Shown one piece after another: positions 46,973 to 60,479 of a stretch of 64,000 nucleotides of DNA. The stretch comes from Botryotinia globosa (taxonomy: Eukaryota > Ascomycota > Leotiomycetes > Helotiales > Sclerotiniaceae), in the NCBI GenBank assembly GCA_014898425.1, contig RCSZ01000004.1:2046001-2110000 (forward strand). Direction: 5' to 3'. Made by a program: the position numbers and the translations under genes. Under the pieces are notes generated by a model. It was not told the DNA's origin. It ran no database searches and was given only the letters and a program-made list of their open reading frames with translations. Within the stretch, counting starts at the first letter, position 1; the number at the start of each line of letters is the position of its first letter.

Positions 46973-48719
46973 ATCTAGTAATTAAATTATTATAATATTA
47001 TCTCTTTTGATTTAGAGATAAAGAAATAATATATATTTAATAATAAAAAGAATTATATAGATTTTTTATCATTTCTTTTCAATTAATATTTTAATATTGA
47101 TTTATAAAATGACTCACTATCTTATAAGAAGGTATAATTATTAATTTTTTTTTGAAAAATAATGAGAAATATATATAATAATTATTTGTGTTTAGTCTTA
47201 TTTGAGTAGGGAGATCGATTTGAATTATTATGTATAGTATTATAATAAATTTTTATAAAATGAATAAATTGAAATTGAAATAATTTGAAATAAGTTATAA
47301 TTTTTCATATTATATATAATAGGGAGAATTATATAATTTTGTTTAAATATATAGTTTCATATTCTAATATAGACAGAATTTCTATTTTGAACAAAAATTC
47401 AGAATATATAATATAAAGAATAAATCATATTAATTATATTTTTTAAAATCTAAAATTTTAAATGAAGATTTTTTTGATTAAATTGAAAAAAAGGAGAAAA
47501 AAAATTAAAATTAAAACTTGTATATAAATAGAAAAAAACTTTATTTATTAGAGTGGGGTAATTGAAAGGGGATATTAGTTTAATTTAATCGAGTGGGATA
47601 ATTTTGTAGTCAATTCAAAATTAAAAATAAAATTAAAAAAATAAGTGCATCTAATTATTATATAAAAATATCTAAAATGGACTATTTTTCTATTCCTTTA
47701 TAAAACTTGAAATATAAATGATTAAATTCTTTTTAATAGAATAAAAAAACTTGGAGCTTATAAAGCTTTAAAATAATATATTCTTTCGAAAGTTTAAATA
47801 AAGATTCAATTTATATTATAATAGGCTTTTGCATTCTATAATCTTTTTTCTTACTTTTTCAATTTAATAGATAAAAAAATGGTTTTGTATTATAAAATAA
47901 AAAAGAAGAGTTTAATAAAAGATTTCTTATAAAAAAATATTAAATTTTTAAAATTATATTAAGTTTAAAATAAAGGGATTATATGAATGAAAATTCAATT
48001 AATCATCAATTGAAATCTAAAAATATTAAAATTTATAAATCAATAATTTCTTTACTTTTTTTCTTAATATATAAATTGTAATATTCTAATTTTTTATATA
48101 GATTGTAGATAAACTTGATTTAATACAGTTATTTTTTAAAGAATATTTTAGTAAATAATCCAAATTAATTTTTTATATATATAAATATCTTTATATAGAT
48201 TTTCAAAACTTAATTTAATTTTTAAATCCCTTGAAAAAACAAATATTAATGAATGTTTGATCTTACTTAGATAAATAAAAATCGATTTGAATTATTATAT
48301 ATAATATTACATATTACGGAATTCATCGTCTTATATAATAATATATAATTGAGTATAGCATTCCTTCTAAAAGCCTACTCCTATATTCACTATATAATCT
48401 TTTATTTAATTCATTTACAAACCTTGATATCTAATTCAATAATTGTATTTTTTAATTAAAATATATAGCGTTTATTTCAATATGATTTTTATAATTATAT
48501 TTCAAATCAGTCTAGTTTTTTATCATTATATATACCTATTATATAATCAAAGTAATCAATTGATATAGCTATTTCCCGTAATATTGTAATAAATAAATAT
48601 AAATAAATGAATATAAATTAAGATAATTGAGAATAGTATATAACTCTTTCTACTATATATAATGGGAAGAATTATTTATATTACATTTTATATAAAAGGT
48701 GTTTATATTGATAACAAAG

Positions 48720-49011
<292 letters not shown>

Positions 49012-49089
49012 CTTTATTAATCTCTAGCTTTTAGCTTATATAAAAGTATTAAAGGTATAATTAAACTTTAAAACTTTAAAACCTCAAAA

Positions 49090-49505
49090 TCTTATAAATC
49101 TTATAAATCTTATAATTCTTATAAATCTTATAAATCTTATAAATCTTATAAATCTTATAAATCTTATAAATCTTATAAATCTTATAATTCTTATAAATCT
49201 TATAATTCTTATAAATCTTATAATTCTTATAAATCTTATAATTCTTATAATTCTTATAAATCTAATAAATCTTATAAATCTTATAATTCTTATAAATCTA
49301 ATAAATCTAATAAATCTTATAATTCTTATAATTCTTATAAATCTAATAAATCTTATAATTCTTATAATTCTTATAAATCTAATAAATCTTATAATTCTTA
49401 TAATTCTTATAAATCTAATAAATCTTATAATTCTTATAATTCTTATAAATCTTATAAATCTTATAATTCTTATAATTCTTATAAATCTAATAAATCTAAT
49501 AAATC
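49090..49505 (+). repeat. 9-bp minisatellite (CTTATAAAT)n with variants
   Basis: About 45 tandem 9-mers of three types: CTTATAAAT, CTTATAATT, CTAATAAAT. The types occur in a higher-order pattern in the second half. Begins 80 bp after the AAT array. Confidence 0.95.
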
Positions 49506-51843
49506 TAGTCCCCTACCCTTTCTAATCCCTTATCTCTCTTATTATAAATTACAAATCTCCAAATCAAATCTAAATCAATCAGAACTATATTAGCAACTTT
49601 TTATCAAACTTTTTTCAAACTTTTTATTATAAAATCAATTAAACAATTGCTATATTAATAATATCTTTTTTTTTAATATTAAAATATTATTATTTAAAAA
49701 TTATTAATTCAAAGAATATAAAGATATCAATCATTTATATTTTATATATTTTTTATATATTATTTATAATTATTATATTTATTAATAATATTTACTCTAT
49801 TTTAATCTATTTTTTAATTTTTAATATTTGCTACATAAAGCATTTATACTTTTTCTCAATTAATTAGTTTCCAATTATAAACCGTGTTTTAAATCCTATA
49901 TGTTAGGGATATCCAATACTTTTTTGTAAATCTGATATAAATTTTAATAGTAAATTTGATTGAATAAGCTTTTTTATTATTAATAAGCTTGATTCGCTTT
50001 AATCATATGATTTTTTTCGAAAATATTAGGGTTTGGAATTGAAATCGGATATAAATTTTGATAAGAAAACTTAAGATATGATTGTTTATATCGAAATCTT
50101 TATATTGGATTTGATTAATCTAAAATCCAAGTTCAATATAGTCAAGTTTTACTATATTATAGAAATAATAGAATTGAAGAGTAATTGAAAATCCTAATAA
50201 CTAAATAATTAACTAATGATAAAAAAAATTGATCTTTTATTAGTGTCAGAGTTTATTAGTAAGGAATATATCGAGAAGATATCGAGAGATAAGTAAGAGA
50301 TTATATAATATTATATTAAAATTCTAATTAATACTAATCTCGTACTCTAATCAATCTAAGGTATATTTAAATCCTTATATCTTTTTTTCCTATAGTCTTA
50401 ATATTATAAATCTATTACCTTTGTTTTTATTATAAATTATAAACTATAGATTCATTACAAATTACAAACTATAGATTTATAATAAATTAAATCTATAACT
50501 CTTCGATGTAAGTAAGGGCCAGAACTTTGATTATTAAATAAATCAATTGAAATCATTCAAATTATTCTTATTATTATTGATTTGTTTTTATTAATTGAAC
50601 ATGTAATAAATGACTTCTTTAATTAACTATTTCAAATTCATTAATAGTTTTTATGAAAAAAATGCTGTTTAAAATTTTCAAAATGATAATTTAAATAGTT
50701 CATTGAATGAATAGAAAAAAAGTTTAATTAATAAAATTCATTTAATAAACCATTTAATTAAAGATAAAAAAGAACTAAAAACCTAAAACTATGACGAATA
50801 TCACGTGACATCTTAGTTCAAGACTAGCTTGAACTAATATAATTGTTATTATATAAGAGATAAAGAGATTTCTAAGGGATCTCTTTTCTCTTTAGCTTTC
50901 TTACTCTAGTTATTTGACCTCTATGATATGCTCTAGTATGTAATCGTAGCGAAACCTAAATTAGCGAATTTATTTGAAACAAAAGTTAATGATTTTTAAA
51001 TAATAATAATAACATTAATAAGAATTATATTACTATTGAAAGATTGATATGAAATTGAATGTTTAAGTATTCTATATATACTTTTTGTAAATAGTTTGAT
51101 GAGAATTTATCTCTTATCAATAATTTAATATTTAATTTTGATGTTAATAGATTATTTAAATCAAATTTTTCAGAATATATAAAAATATTTAACATATAAT
51201 TCAACAAATACAATATAAATATATATAATCAATACAAAAAAATGATTTAATATATAAGTAAACTCTATAATTATAAATTGATACAAAAAATATATTAATA
51301 TCGATAATAATCAAAGTAAAAGATTATATCTTAATAATAATAACGAATATAATTCTAATATTCAATTATCTCTCAATGATTTACTTTTATTAAAATATAT
51401 AGGAATAAAGAAAATATATATATATATATATATACATACAAATCAAGTATTTTTAGAATTATTAATATTGTTAGACAAACTATTATTATTACTTTAAATA
51501 AAAAGTCTAAAAGATATTTGATTCTTTATTAATTTAAATATTAATCTATAAGGTTTAGATTCCAATTCATTTTTATTTATATTTATTGAAATTATTAATA
51601 TTCTAATATAATATATAGATTTTATAGATAATTATGAAATTTTATACAAATATGAACAAGATTGTTATTTGAAATCACGAAAAATTTCTAAGAATTCTTA
51701 TTTTTAAAAATTCTAGTTTCTTTAAAATATATTCAATTAATTATAAATGATAAAATGTATTAACAAAAAAATTGTATTGAAATGAAATTATATTCTATTT
51801 AATTAAAGTTTTTGTTTATTATTATAATATGAATAAGGAATAT

Positions 51844-53871
51844 AAGTCAATCATTCTACTTTCGGGCTACCCTTATTTTAGGCTACCCTTTTATACCCAA
51901 AATCTCTTTTTTGGCTTATTAATATCTTTATTAATATTAAATATAATTTAATAAAAATCTATGTTTATATATTTCAAGTTATTTTAAACCTATTATAAAA
52001 TTTTAAGATTTTCAGGATTTTTGTGGATCGATTTCTGAGATCTCAAAATATCGATTTTCAATTTGTATAGAAACTACATATAAATCTAAAAAATTATAAA
52101 ATCTTTAATAATTTTCAAAGAAAAATAGAAAAAAGAATTATAAATTTTTAATAATTTATAAGATATCTAATTTAAAAGATTTTGAAAAAATAAAAAATTG
52201 TTTATATATAAATATTTAAAGGAATATTATAAAAGAATAAAAAGTGATAAGGTTATAAAGTAATCTTTTATATATATTATTAGGGGTTTGTGAGCCCTTG
52301 GACCCCTTGCTTTTTGAGAAAGTATTATATAATTATATTTATTATTATAAAAATCTAAAAAAGAAATTTTATTGAAAGCTTGTAGACGAAGTCGATTTAC
52401 CTTATTATATTACTTTTTTTCATTTTTATTTACTTTTTCATTTTTATTCATATTTTTCATTTTTATTTTTATTTTTCATTTTTATTTATATTTTTTATTT
52501 TTATTTATATTTTAGTAAATCATTTTACTTCGAATTATTAATTATATTACTAAACTATAAAAACTATAAAAACTATAATATTAAAATAATTTTTATTAAT
52601 TTTAAACTTATTATATTCAATATAATCCTTTTTCAATTGATTATATAAACTTCAATTATATCTATATTAATTAAACTTCAACTTTTTGGAAAACCCTTAG
52701 TTTCGAAACTGATAATATAAAAAATATATCATTTGAAAGCTCTTAGTTTCTTATATATAATTACCACTTTTCTTTTTTTTTATTCAATTTATATTAGTTT
52801 GAATAAATTAATTTAAATAACTTTATTAAAAAGATCTAGAATTTTATATTATAAAATTTATACTACTTCAATTTCAACCCCTTATAAAAATCTCAGTTTT
52901 AAAACTAGCAATATAAAAATTATATTATTTTAAAACTTTTAGTTTCTTTTATATAGTTACTATTTTTGTTTTCTTTTTATTCAACTAATTTAAATAATTT
53001 TGTTAAAAACTTCTAAGAATCTTTATTTCTATATTATAATAATAATACTAAGAAAATCAAATCAATCAAATCGTTTAAATCAAGTTAATCAGATTGTTTG
53101 AATTGGGTTTTATTAAACGAGGTTCTCTTTTTTCATATCTATATATCTTCAGCCCTTACAGGCGGCAAAATTATTAAGGAGATAAACCTCTAATAAGAAA
53201 ATCATTATAATATATTATTTTAGATAAAGAAAAGAAGGAAGAGGTTTTATATAATATTTTATAAAATATATTAGAAATTAAATAGATAGAAATTAACTGA
53301 TATTTTTAAATCATAAAAAAAAGCTATAAATATTTACTACAAAAAAATTATATAATTAATACAAAATTTCACTTATAATATCACTTCAAAATTGTAAAGA
53401 TTATCTATATTATCTTTAGTTTATTATATACTATATATTTCTATTTATTCATTTTCTTAAGAAAAATTGAATTTCTAAATAGATTTAGATTTGAATTTTT
53501 TAAAAAGACATATAATTATCTTTAAATAATTATTATTAAAAAGTTATTAAAAACTGTATAAAAATTTAAATTTTTATATAATTTTTATACAAATTTAAAA
53601 ATCAATATTTCAGAAATCAATATTTCAGAAATCAATATTTCAGAAATCAATATTTCAGGAATTAATATTTCAAAACTTTAAATTTCAATTTAGAAAAATT
53701 CTGAAATTCTAAAAATTCTAATATAAATTTAGAATAACTTGAATTATAGAAATATAAATTTTTAATGAATTATATTTAATATCGATAAAGATATTAATAG
53801 ACCAAAAAGTGATTTTTAGTGTAAAAGGGTAGCCCAAAAGAGGGGTGGCCCGAAAGTAGGGTGGTCGACTT
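51844..53871. mobile_element. TIR element interrupted by repeat R copy 3
   Basis: The left end AAGTCAATCATTCTACTTTC, continuing into GGGCTACCC, is matched, inverted, by the right end (reverse complement AAGTCGACCACCCTACTTTC). Differences are mainly transitions. Subterminal GGCTACCCTTTTA also recurs. Without repeat R the element would be about 1.1 kb. No transposase was recognised. Confidence 0.6.
52280..53193 (-). repeat. Dispersed repeat R, copy 3 (inverted)
   Basis: On the minus strand it starts AGAGGTTTATCTCCTTAATA and ends CAAGGGCTCACAAACCCCTA, the same ends as copies 1 and 2 with RIP-type changes. It carries a diverged CATTTTTATTTA-type tandem array. Confidence 0.65.
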
Positions 53872-54197
53872 AAATATTCAATTATTAATGACTTTAAGAT
53901 CTTAATTATATTAAAAAAAAGAAAATCGGTATAATATATTATATCTATAAGAATCAATATAATATATTATATTTATGAAAAGACTTTTTTTTTAAACATA
54001 AAAGATTTTAAATCATTCTATTATTAAAAAAGATTAATTTGTTTTAAAGATTTTATATATTTACTAATTTTATAAATGTCAAAAGGATTACAAGAATATA
54101 TAAATAAAAAAATATTATTAAGTAAAAAGGAAATAAATATTAGAAAAATTTAAAAAACTTGAAAGTTATTAAATTAAGATTTTAATAATATTAAAGT

Positions 54198-54378
54198 TGT
54201 TGGGTTGTCTTAGTAAGGAGGTGTATATACAAAAAGTATATATGGTTAAATTGATATTAAATTAATTTTTACCCCCTTTATATAAAGGGGTATTACTAAA
54301 CTATATATATATTCTACTTCACATATATATTTCATACGAAAGTGGGGTTAGAACGTGACCTAGTCATGTGTTCCAACA
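54198..54378 (-). repeat. Solo LTR C, copy 2 (intact)
   Basis: 181 bp. On the minus strand it runs TGTTGGAACACATGAC to AGACAACCCAACA. TGTTGG/CCAACA ends are common in Ty1/copia LTRs. No target duplication could be recognised. Confidence 0.55.
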
Positions 54379-54913
54379 ATAGTAGAATAAAAGAAATTCA
54401 CTTTCTATATATATATATATAATCTGGACTATATCTAGTTAATATTATTTATTTAAACATTATTGACGATTTCGATTTCTATAATTATAATTATTATCAA
54501 ATTGTTCCTCAAATTGTATCCCGTTATTCTTATAATAGGTCTAATTTATTTGAAATCTATGAAAATAATTATTGTTATATTAAAATACTTATAAATCACA
54601 TGTTTATCCATACAAAAAGCTTTTTCTTATTCAAAAAATTCAATCTAAAATATAAATTAAAGTTTCTATTTGATATTAAATGCTTTATAATTATAACAAT
54701 GAATTTGATTTTTTGAGTAAACCGAAATTGATTTAGAAAAATTCAATAATAAATTATAATTAAATAAAAATAATATATTATGGAAAAACAAGAAAATGAA
54801 AATAAAAATGTTATCTAATTACCAAAAAATTGAAAATGTTATTAGGTATAATATCAATAATCATCCAAATGATTTTTCTAATAAAAACTTTTAAGATTTT
54901 TTTTCCACTATTA

Positions 54914-55117
<204 letters not shown>

Positions 55118-55344
55118 GGTGAATATACCCCACCTCAAAAGCTTATAATCTCTGAATAGCTTCAAAATTCACATTTTAATAGAAAATATAAAAATATTAA
55201 TCTTATTTATTTTTAGAATTCTAAATTCTATATAGTATAAATATAAATGTAGGTCCTGAGAGACGTGAAAAATAACTATGGAGAGTGTTAGCGAGCCCGT
55301 TGTTATTTTTAGCCCCGAAGAGCCGAAAAAAGCTCGTACTAATA

Positions 55345-55435
55345 TATCTAAAAAATCCGGTATTCCTATATAAATTTTAAAAAATACAGAAAAAAAGTCC
55401 GGTATATCCCAGTCCGGTATAGCCAAGTTCTACTG
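55345..55435. mobile_element. Right end of a pogo/Fot1-like element
   Basis: On the minus strand, after a TA (55436-55437), it reads CAGTAGAACTTGGCTATACC and then three spaced CCGGA(C/T) repeats. CAGTAGAAC after TA is typical of pogo-superfamily ends. No opposite end or transposase was found in the window, so this is a truncated or solo end. Confidence 0.45.
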
Positions 55436-55437
55436 TA

Positions 55438-56170
55438 CTACTTTTATAGATTCTGACCCTAAGATCTCAGGTTTAATCTATAATCCACATTGCGGTGCGG
55501 GTCCCCACTTTCATTCTTATTAACGCGGCTCCTCAGAAACTTTTTCCTCGCTAATTCGGACTCGGATCCTAGAGGAGATTAACCTTGAATCCCCCGGAGG
55601 TAAAAAACTCCGCTCAAAACTCCGTCGATTAACTAGCGCATAAATTAGTTGGGCGTAACAGCCACATCCGCCCATAAAATTGCTGATATGATCAGGGGGA
55701 GAAGTAAATTTTACGAGGAAATGTTTCAGTATGTCATTTTTAAGTGCCGATCTAGATGGGCTGTTCGAGAAGTAATAAAGACCGCTGTTGATCTACCCGT
55801 TAGCGCACAACGTCTCATACGAAATAGAGCGATGCCCCAGATTTTGATTGTCAAGATTCTCTTTTCATTCTGCTGTTTCCATTCGGTTGACTATATAGTG
55901 TAGCGAAATCCACAGTTGTCTTTGCTAATAGTCAGTCGTGCGCCGTCCTAGATCAGTCTGATCTGATAGAGGGTGAAGGTACAAGCTACCAAAATATAGG
56001 TATGGTAAGGCAATGCTCTATACCGATGATGCTAATCTGGCCTGATTTATTATAGTTCATCTCTATATGTATTCCCGCTATCATCTTCGGAAAGGGCAGT
56101 GACGGATTCTGGAATAATATTAGATACAAAGGGTTTCGGATTGACGATGAGCGCGTTATATCTTGGGGCA
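55438..56170. other. Intergenic, no supported gene
   Basis: Return to normal GC. Frames of 60-84 codons have no support. The stretch 55485-55640 is GC-richer and looks like the edge of a former gene or promoter. Confidence 0.3.
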
Positions 56171-57943
56171 CTAACTAAGATTTACCACCAAAATGTCTAC
56201 TTCCAAACCGATCAGACCCGACTTCGACAATTTGCCATCACCAAACGTCCAGTCCGATTCTCCATACAAAGTCTGGTTTAAAGAAACCACGTTTCCCGGC
56301 AAATTTATCGAGAGCTCATCTGCAGATTCAACATACTCTCCATTAACAATACCAACCATCATCTGCTCTCCTACAATCCACGCACTTACATCTAATAAAC
56401 CACTTCCCAGTCCTTTGATTGTCTTCGCCCCAAACAAGAAATCAATCGCAGGTGAATTCTGCAACACCTTGCCCAAATCTGCACTCCCAGCGTTGGCAGA
56501 ATCTGTGCTTGGATAAATCCAATACGTTATCCCCTTCGCATCATGATTCACACTCAACATCATCATTACTTCTACTTCTGCTGCACTCGGTATACTTTGC
56601 CAATACTGCGATTCGCCAAACGCTTGGACTACTGACCATGTAGGTTTGTCCAGGCCTCCTTGAACACCTGGTCCTATATTTGCTTGACGATTTTGGATAT
56701 TATCAAGTCGAGTCGCAACGTCCTCTAATTTTCCAACACAATTATCACATCCGCAATCTCCATAAGTTTCGTTGCAAGGAGTTCCCCACGGAATAGACCA
56801 AGTGGCGTTTATTGCAACCGGGTAGGCGTCTTGGAATATTATATCCGCACCAGCTGAATATTCAGGGTAGTAGAAATTCTGGCAATTGAGAACGAGACTA
56901 ACGGGATGGTATGGGTCTAGTGATTTAAGTTGTGAATAAGCAAGCTGTGTGGAATTTAACGGATATGCCCATCCATCTGGTTCATCAGCGGTATACCAAG
57001 AAAGGAGAGTAGTTCTGTTTTGCCAGAGAGCTACTTGTTCCGAAATCCGTGTTGCGTTTTGGAACGCGAATCGCATATCGTAGAGGTTGAAAAGGTTTAG
57101 CTCATCCATTTTATCCCAATACTCTATGAGTTGTGCAGTGGGATAAGATTGGTCAGGAAGACCACCATCTGGAACGATATTTATGGTGTTGAAACCGAGT
57201 GCTGCATATGCCTCAAGATTGGCCAGCGAGACGTTGTCGGGTGTTACGTAAGAACCGTCGGCGTAATATCCATTCGGAAAGATCGCATACCAACCATCCC
57301 AATCATTCTTGTCATTTTGAACATAGAGTCCTCCATAAAGGTTATCAATTTTCACAGCACTACCATATCCACGTGATGGTAATACATAGACACTAGTGCT
57401 TGCAGTGTAAGTTTGTTGACCGTCAGGGGAAGTGGCATAGATCGAGACTGCAAAAGGCTGTAATCGTGCCGCAAATGAAGAAAAGGAAAATTCAATTAGA
57501 GTTCCAGTTGAGTTTACAGGAACCTTATTGGTGACAAGCAAGTCACCCGACTCTTCGTTGTAGATTTCAATATCAAGCGTCGTGAAAGGGGTGCTAATAT
57601 TGCTTCCAGGTGTATTAAATGTAGCATTTGTATATGTTCCACCGAAGACATGAGATATACTGGCATCAACGATGAAAGTTCCTCCCTCGTCACTCTCAAG
57701 GAAAATTGAGTATCGAGGTTGTATCGTTACATAGAGTAGCGGATCATACTGAGGTTCTGGGAACTTGAATTGCCCTCCTGGATCTAACGAGTGGTTTCTA
57801 ACAAATGTCAGCAAACTCGCGAGCCGGAACACTATCACAACTCACGTGCTCATGTACGGCTTGCCGCACCAGGTTGGAACATCGGATGGGGCATTGAAAG
57901 CGACAGTTTGAGATATAAACCCCAAGAGAAAAGGAAGATACAT
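56171..57943 (-). CDS. Secreted glycosidase-like protein (574 aa, 2 exons)
   Basis: Exon 1 57943-57846 encodes a signal peptide (MYLPFLLGFISQTVAF, likely cleaved near AFNA). A 48-nt intron (GTGAGT, branch GCTGAC, acceptor TTAG) leads to exon 2 57797-56171; the total is in frame with no stop. An N-terminal beta-sandwich-like part (residues 40-180) is followed by a probable TIM barrel: YGGLYVQNDKNDWDGWYAI, AALGFNTINIVPDGG, LLSWYTADEPDGW, DPYHPVSLVLNC, ADIIFQDAYPV. The Glu in TADEPDGW is a plausible acid/base. A cysteine cluster (TPCNETYGDCGCDNCVGK) and many N-glycosylation sequons fit secretion. It resembles fungal proteins annotated only as glycoside hydrolase superfamily; the substrate is unknown. 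Divergent from the sugar transporter at 58318. Confidence 0.82.
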
Positions 57944-58317
57944 GGCGAGGTTTAGATCTGGAAAAGATAAAAACTTAACAAAAGAAGCGTGAAATTTAAG
58001 GGTTATGAGAAGCCGTTGTACTCACTCATATGTACAACGTCAGAGTGGAACTTTTACCCCTCTCCATCACACCTGTCCAATCAGGACAGAATGTAGATCC
58101 ATATCACGTGTTGTTATCGCCGTCGTCTCTCCACTGGAAAAGCCGGGGTCTGTGATAAGAACTCCAAAGTTTGTCGGCTCGCTAGAGTTGTAGCCGCAGC
58201 TAACATCAGTCGATAAAGTAAGCTTCCCATCAGTGGGCACGAGTGATAGACCAACAATACGTTATCGCCATGATTCATACCTAGATACGTGCAAGGAAGG
58301 TTGTTTTCTAGGATTGA
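57944..58317. promoter_or_regulatory. Shared promoter of glycosidase and sugar transporter
   Basis: About 375 bp separates the two divergent starts. It contains CACGTG at 58105-58110 (bHLH-type E-box) and CCGGGG at 58143-58148, which fits the SYGGRG site of the carbon catabolite repressor CreA. The transporter's first exon may also lie here, so the true spacer could be shorter. Confidence 0.45.
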
Positions 58318-60078
58318 AGCAGCCGGTCAAGTCAAACAGTATCAGTTCTCCTAGTCCTGTGTTCGTGCATCACGTCAACTACTTTTGGTTACGATGGGTC
58401 GATGATGTTAGTCTCCCCGATCAATCCACTTCCTCCCGTAATTTATTTCTTGATACTCACAAAAGGATAGGAATGGACTCAATATACTCCCCAGCTACAC
58501 GGATTATTTCAATCTGAACACCGCAACTCTTTCTCTGAACACAGCCGCGCTCTGGATTGGTGGCGCTATTGCTGGGTTGACTTATGGGCAAGTAACCGAC
58601 ATCATCGGACGCAGGTATGCATTGTTCTGGGCGGCCGTTGCAACGCTCTTGTCTGTTATCCTCCAGACGGCTGCGCAGAATACTGCGATGTTTGTAATAG
58701 CTAGGATTTTAGTCGGTTATGGAACTTCGGCGTCGACTCTTACGGGACCGACGTATGTTGCTGAGACACTTCCCTACAATTGGAGAGCCTGGGGACTAGG
58801 AGTGTTGAACGATTGTTATTATGTTGGTACGAGATTTGATTGTTCATTATGAAACCGACTATCTAACAAGTAGCAGGGGGACTGATTGCAGCTGGTGTGA
58901 CTTATCGGACGGCTACCTACAACTCGACCTGGGCATGGAGAGTCCCTTCATTGGTCCAAGGGATCTTTAGTATTCTTTGCATTGCGATTTTGCCATTTGT
59001 GCCAGAATCACCTCGATGGCTAGCCTATGTGGGGCGGACAGAAGAGGCGTTAGTCGTCATAGCTCAGACTCATGCAAATGGAGATACCTTGAATCTCATT
59101 GTGCTTGCGCAATACAAGGAGATTATTGACACGATAGAATATGAGAGAAATTTTGGTGAGATCTTGAGTCTGAAGCAGATGGTTAAAACACCAGTTGCAA
59201 GAAAGAGAGTCTCCCTGGCAATCTCAACTGCGGTAATCTCAACCATTTCAGGTGAGTAATCAAATTCAACTATCGTCGAATATGACATTGACTTTAATAG
59301 GAAACGTAATCGCGAGTTACTACTTAGGAACAATGCTTGACAATGCCGGCATCACTGATACCACTACGCAACTCCAAATCGTGAGATTTCTAACCTTCTG
59401 ATGTTAACAATGAGCATTAACCTTTGGCAGAATATAATTCTCAATGCCTGGTGCCTCTGTTGTGCTTTGGTTGGAACATACTATGCAGACATACTTGGCC
59501 GGCGTTCAACTGCTATCATTAGCACATCGCTTCTCACTGTTTTTCTCTTCATTGTCGGTGCACTTACCAAAGGTACGATCTTCACCTCTCGAGTATACGC
59601 CCAAATTTCTGCCATTTTCAAAGTATATGGGATATCAACAAATAAGTCCGGTGTATATGGGACAGTTGCTGTGATTTTCCTCTTTCAGGGTGCTTACTCT
59701 TTCGGTTGGACACCACTTCTGTACTTGTACCCACCAGAAGTACTCAATTATCCCTTTAGAGCCAATGGAATGGGCCTCTTCACTTTCGTCCTCAACGGTG
59801 TGGCACTCCTGATCGTCTTCTCATTCCCATTTGCACAAGAAGCTATGGGATGGAAGATATATATGATGAATGGCGCGTGGGATGTCTTGGAGGTGGGATT
59901 GATCTGGAAGTATTGGGTAGAGACGAGAGGGAAAACACTCGAGGAAATTGATGAATTATTTGAGGGTACTAAACATTCAGATGCACCTGATTTGGAACGC
60001 ATTGTACAAGGCGAAACGCAACCAGAAGAGGGTATTTCTGACAGCATCGAGGCTTTAGCATCCAGAAAGAGTGTTTGA
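58318..60078 (+). CDS. MFS sugar transporter (lactose/hexose-permease type), 5' end unresolved
   Basis: Exons: (58318)-58406, 58471-58826, 58877-59251, 59301-59380, 59431-59572, 59624-60078; all joins keep phase. Joined TM1 reads VLCSCITSTTFGYDGSMMNG. Other marks: TDIIGRR, YVAETLPYNWRAWGLG, PFVPESPRWLAYVGR, YYADILGRRS, GAYSFGWTPLLYLYPPEVL, and the C-terminal WVETRGKTLEEIDELFEG. These are the signature motifs of the sugar porter family (TC 2.A.1.1). The last intron (59573-59623, 51 nt) ends in the unusual acceptor TTCAAAG. A TGA lies in frame at 58315-58317, so the first coding exon with the ATG must be upstream and was not found. Either a spliced start was missed or the 5' end is damaged. Confidence 0.82.
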
Positions 60079-60479
60079 AATGGGGTAAACTTTCGGAGCA
60101 GTTAAGATATTGATTGTTGTAAAAATATCGGCAATTAATCTACAGTGCTTTGTAAAGTAGTGAAGAAAGCCTAGATAACTATAAGTACACACATAACTCG
60201 GCAATTGATAGAGAAATTTGAGTTGCCATTGTGTCACTGGTAGAACCCCTCCTTGAGAATTATTCAAGAGAACATGGAGAATCATGATTTAGACCTAAGT
60301 TAAACCTCAAGCACCGTGGCAACTCAATTAGACAACATTGTGCTTTTTTCAGTTCTAAAATAAATTCAAACCCTCAAATAAACCAAAACAACCGATGGAA
60401 TTTAGAAAGAGGGTCCCACGCAGAGGAAATTATGCAAGCCTCCATCCACTCCAAGAAGAGGAACATAATAAAAGGCTAA
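60079..60479. other. Intergenic between convergent genes
   Basis: 3' flanks of the transporter and of the 60480 gene. No supported frame. Confidence 0.4.

Noticed and set aside
49090..49505. Possible CRISPR-like array
   Set aside because: The units are contiguous 9-mers without spacers, in a eukaryotic AT island; it is a minisatellite.
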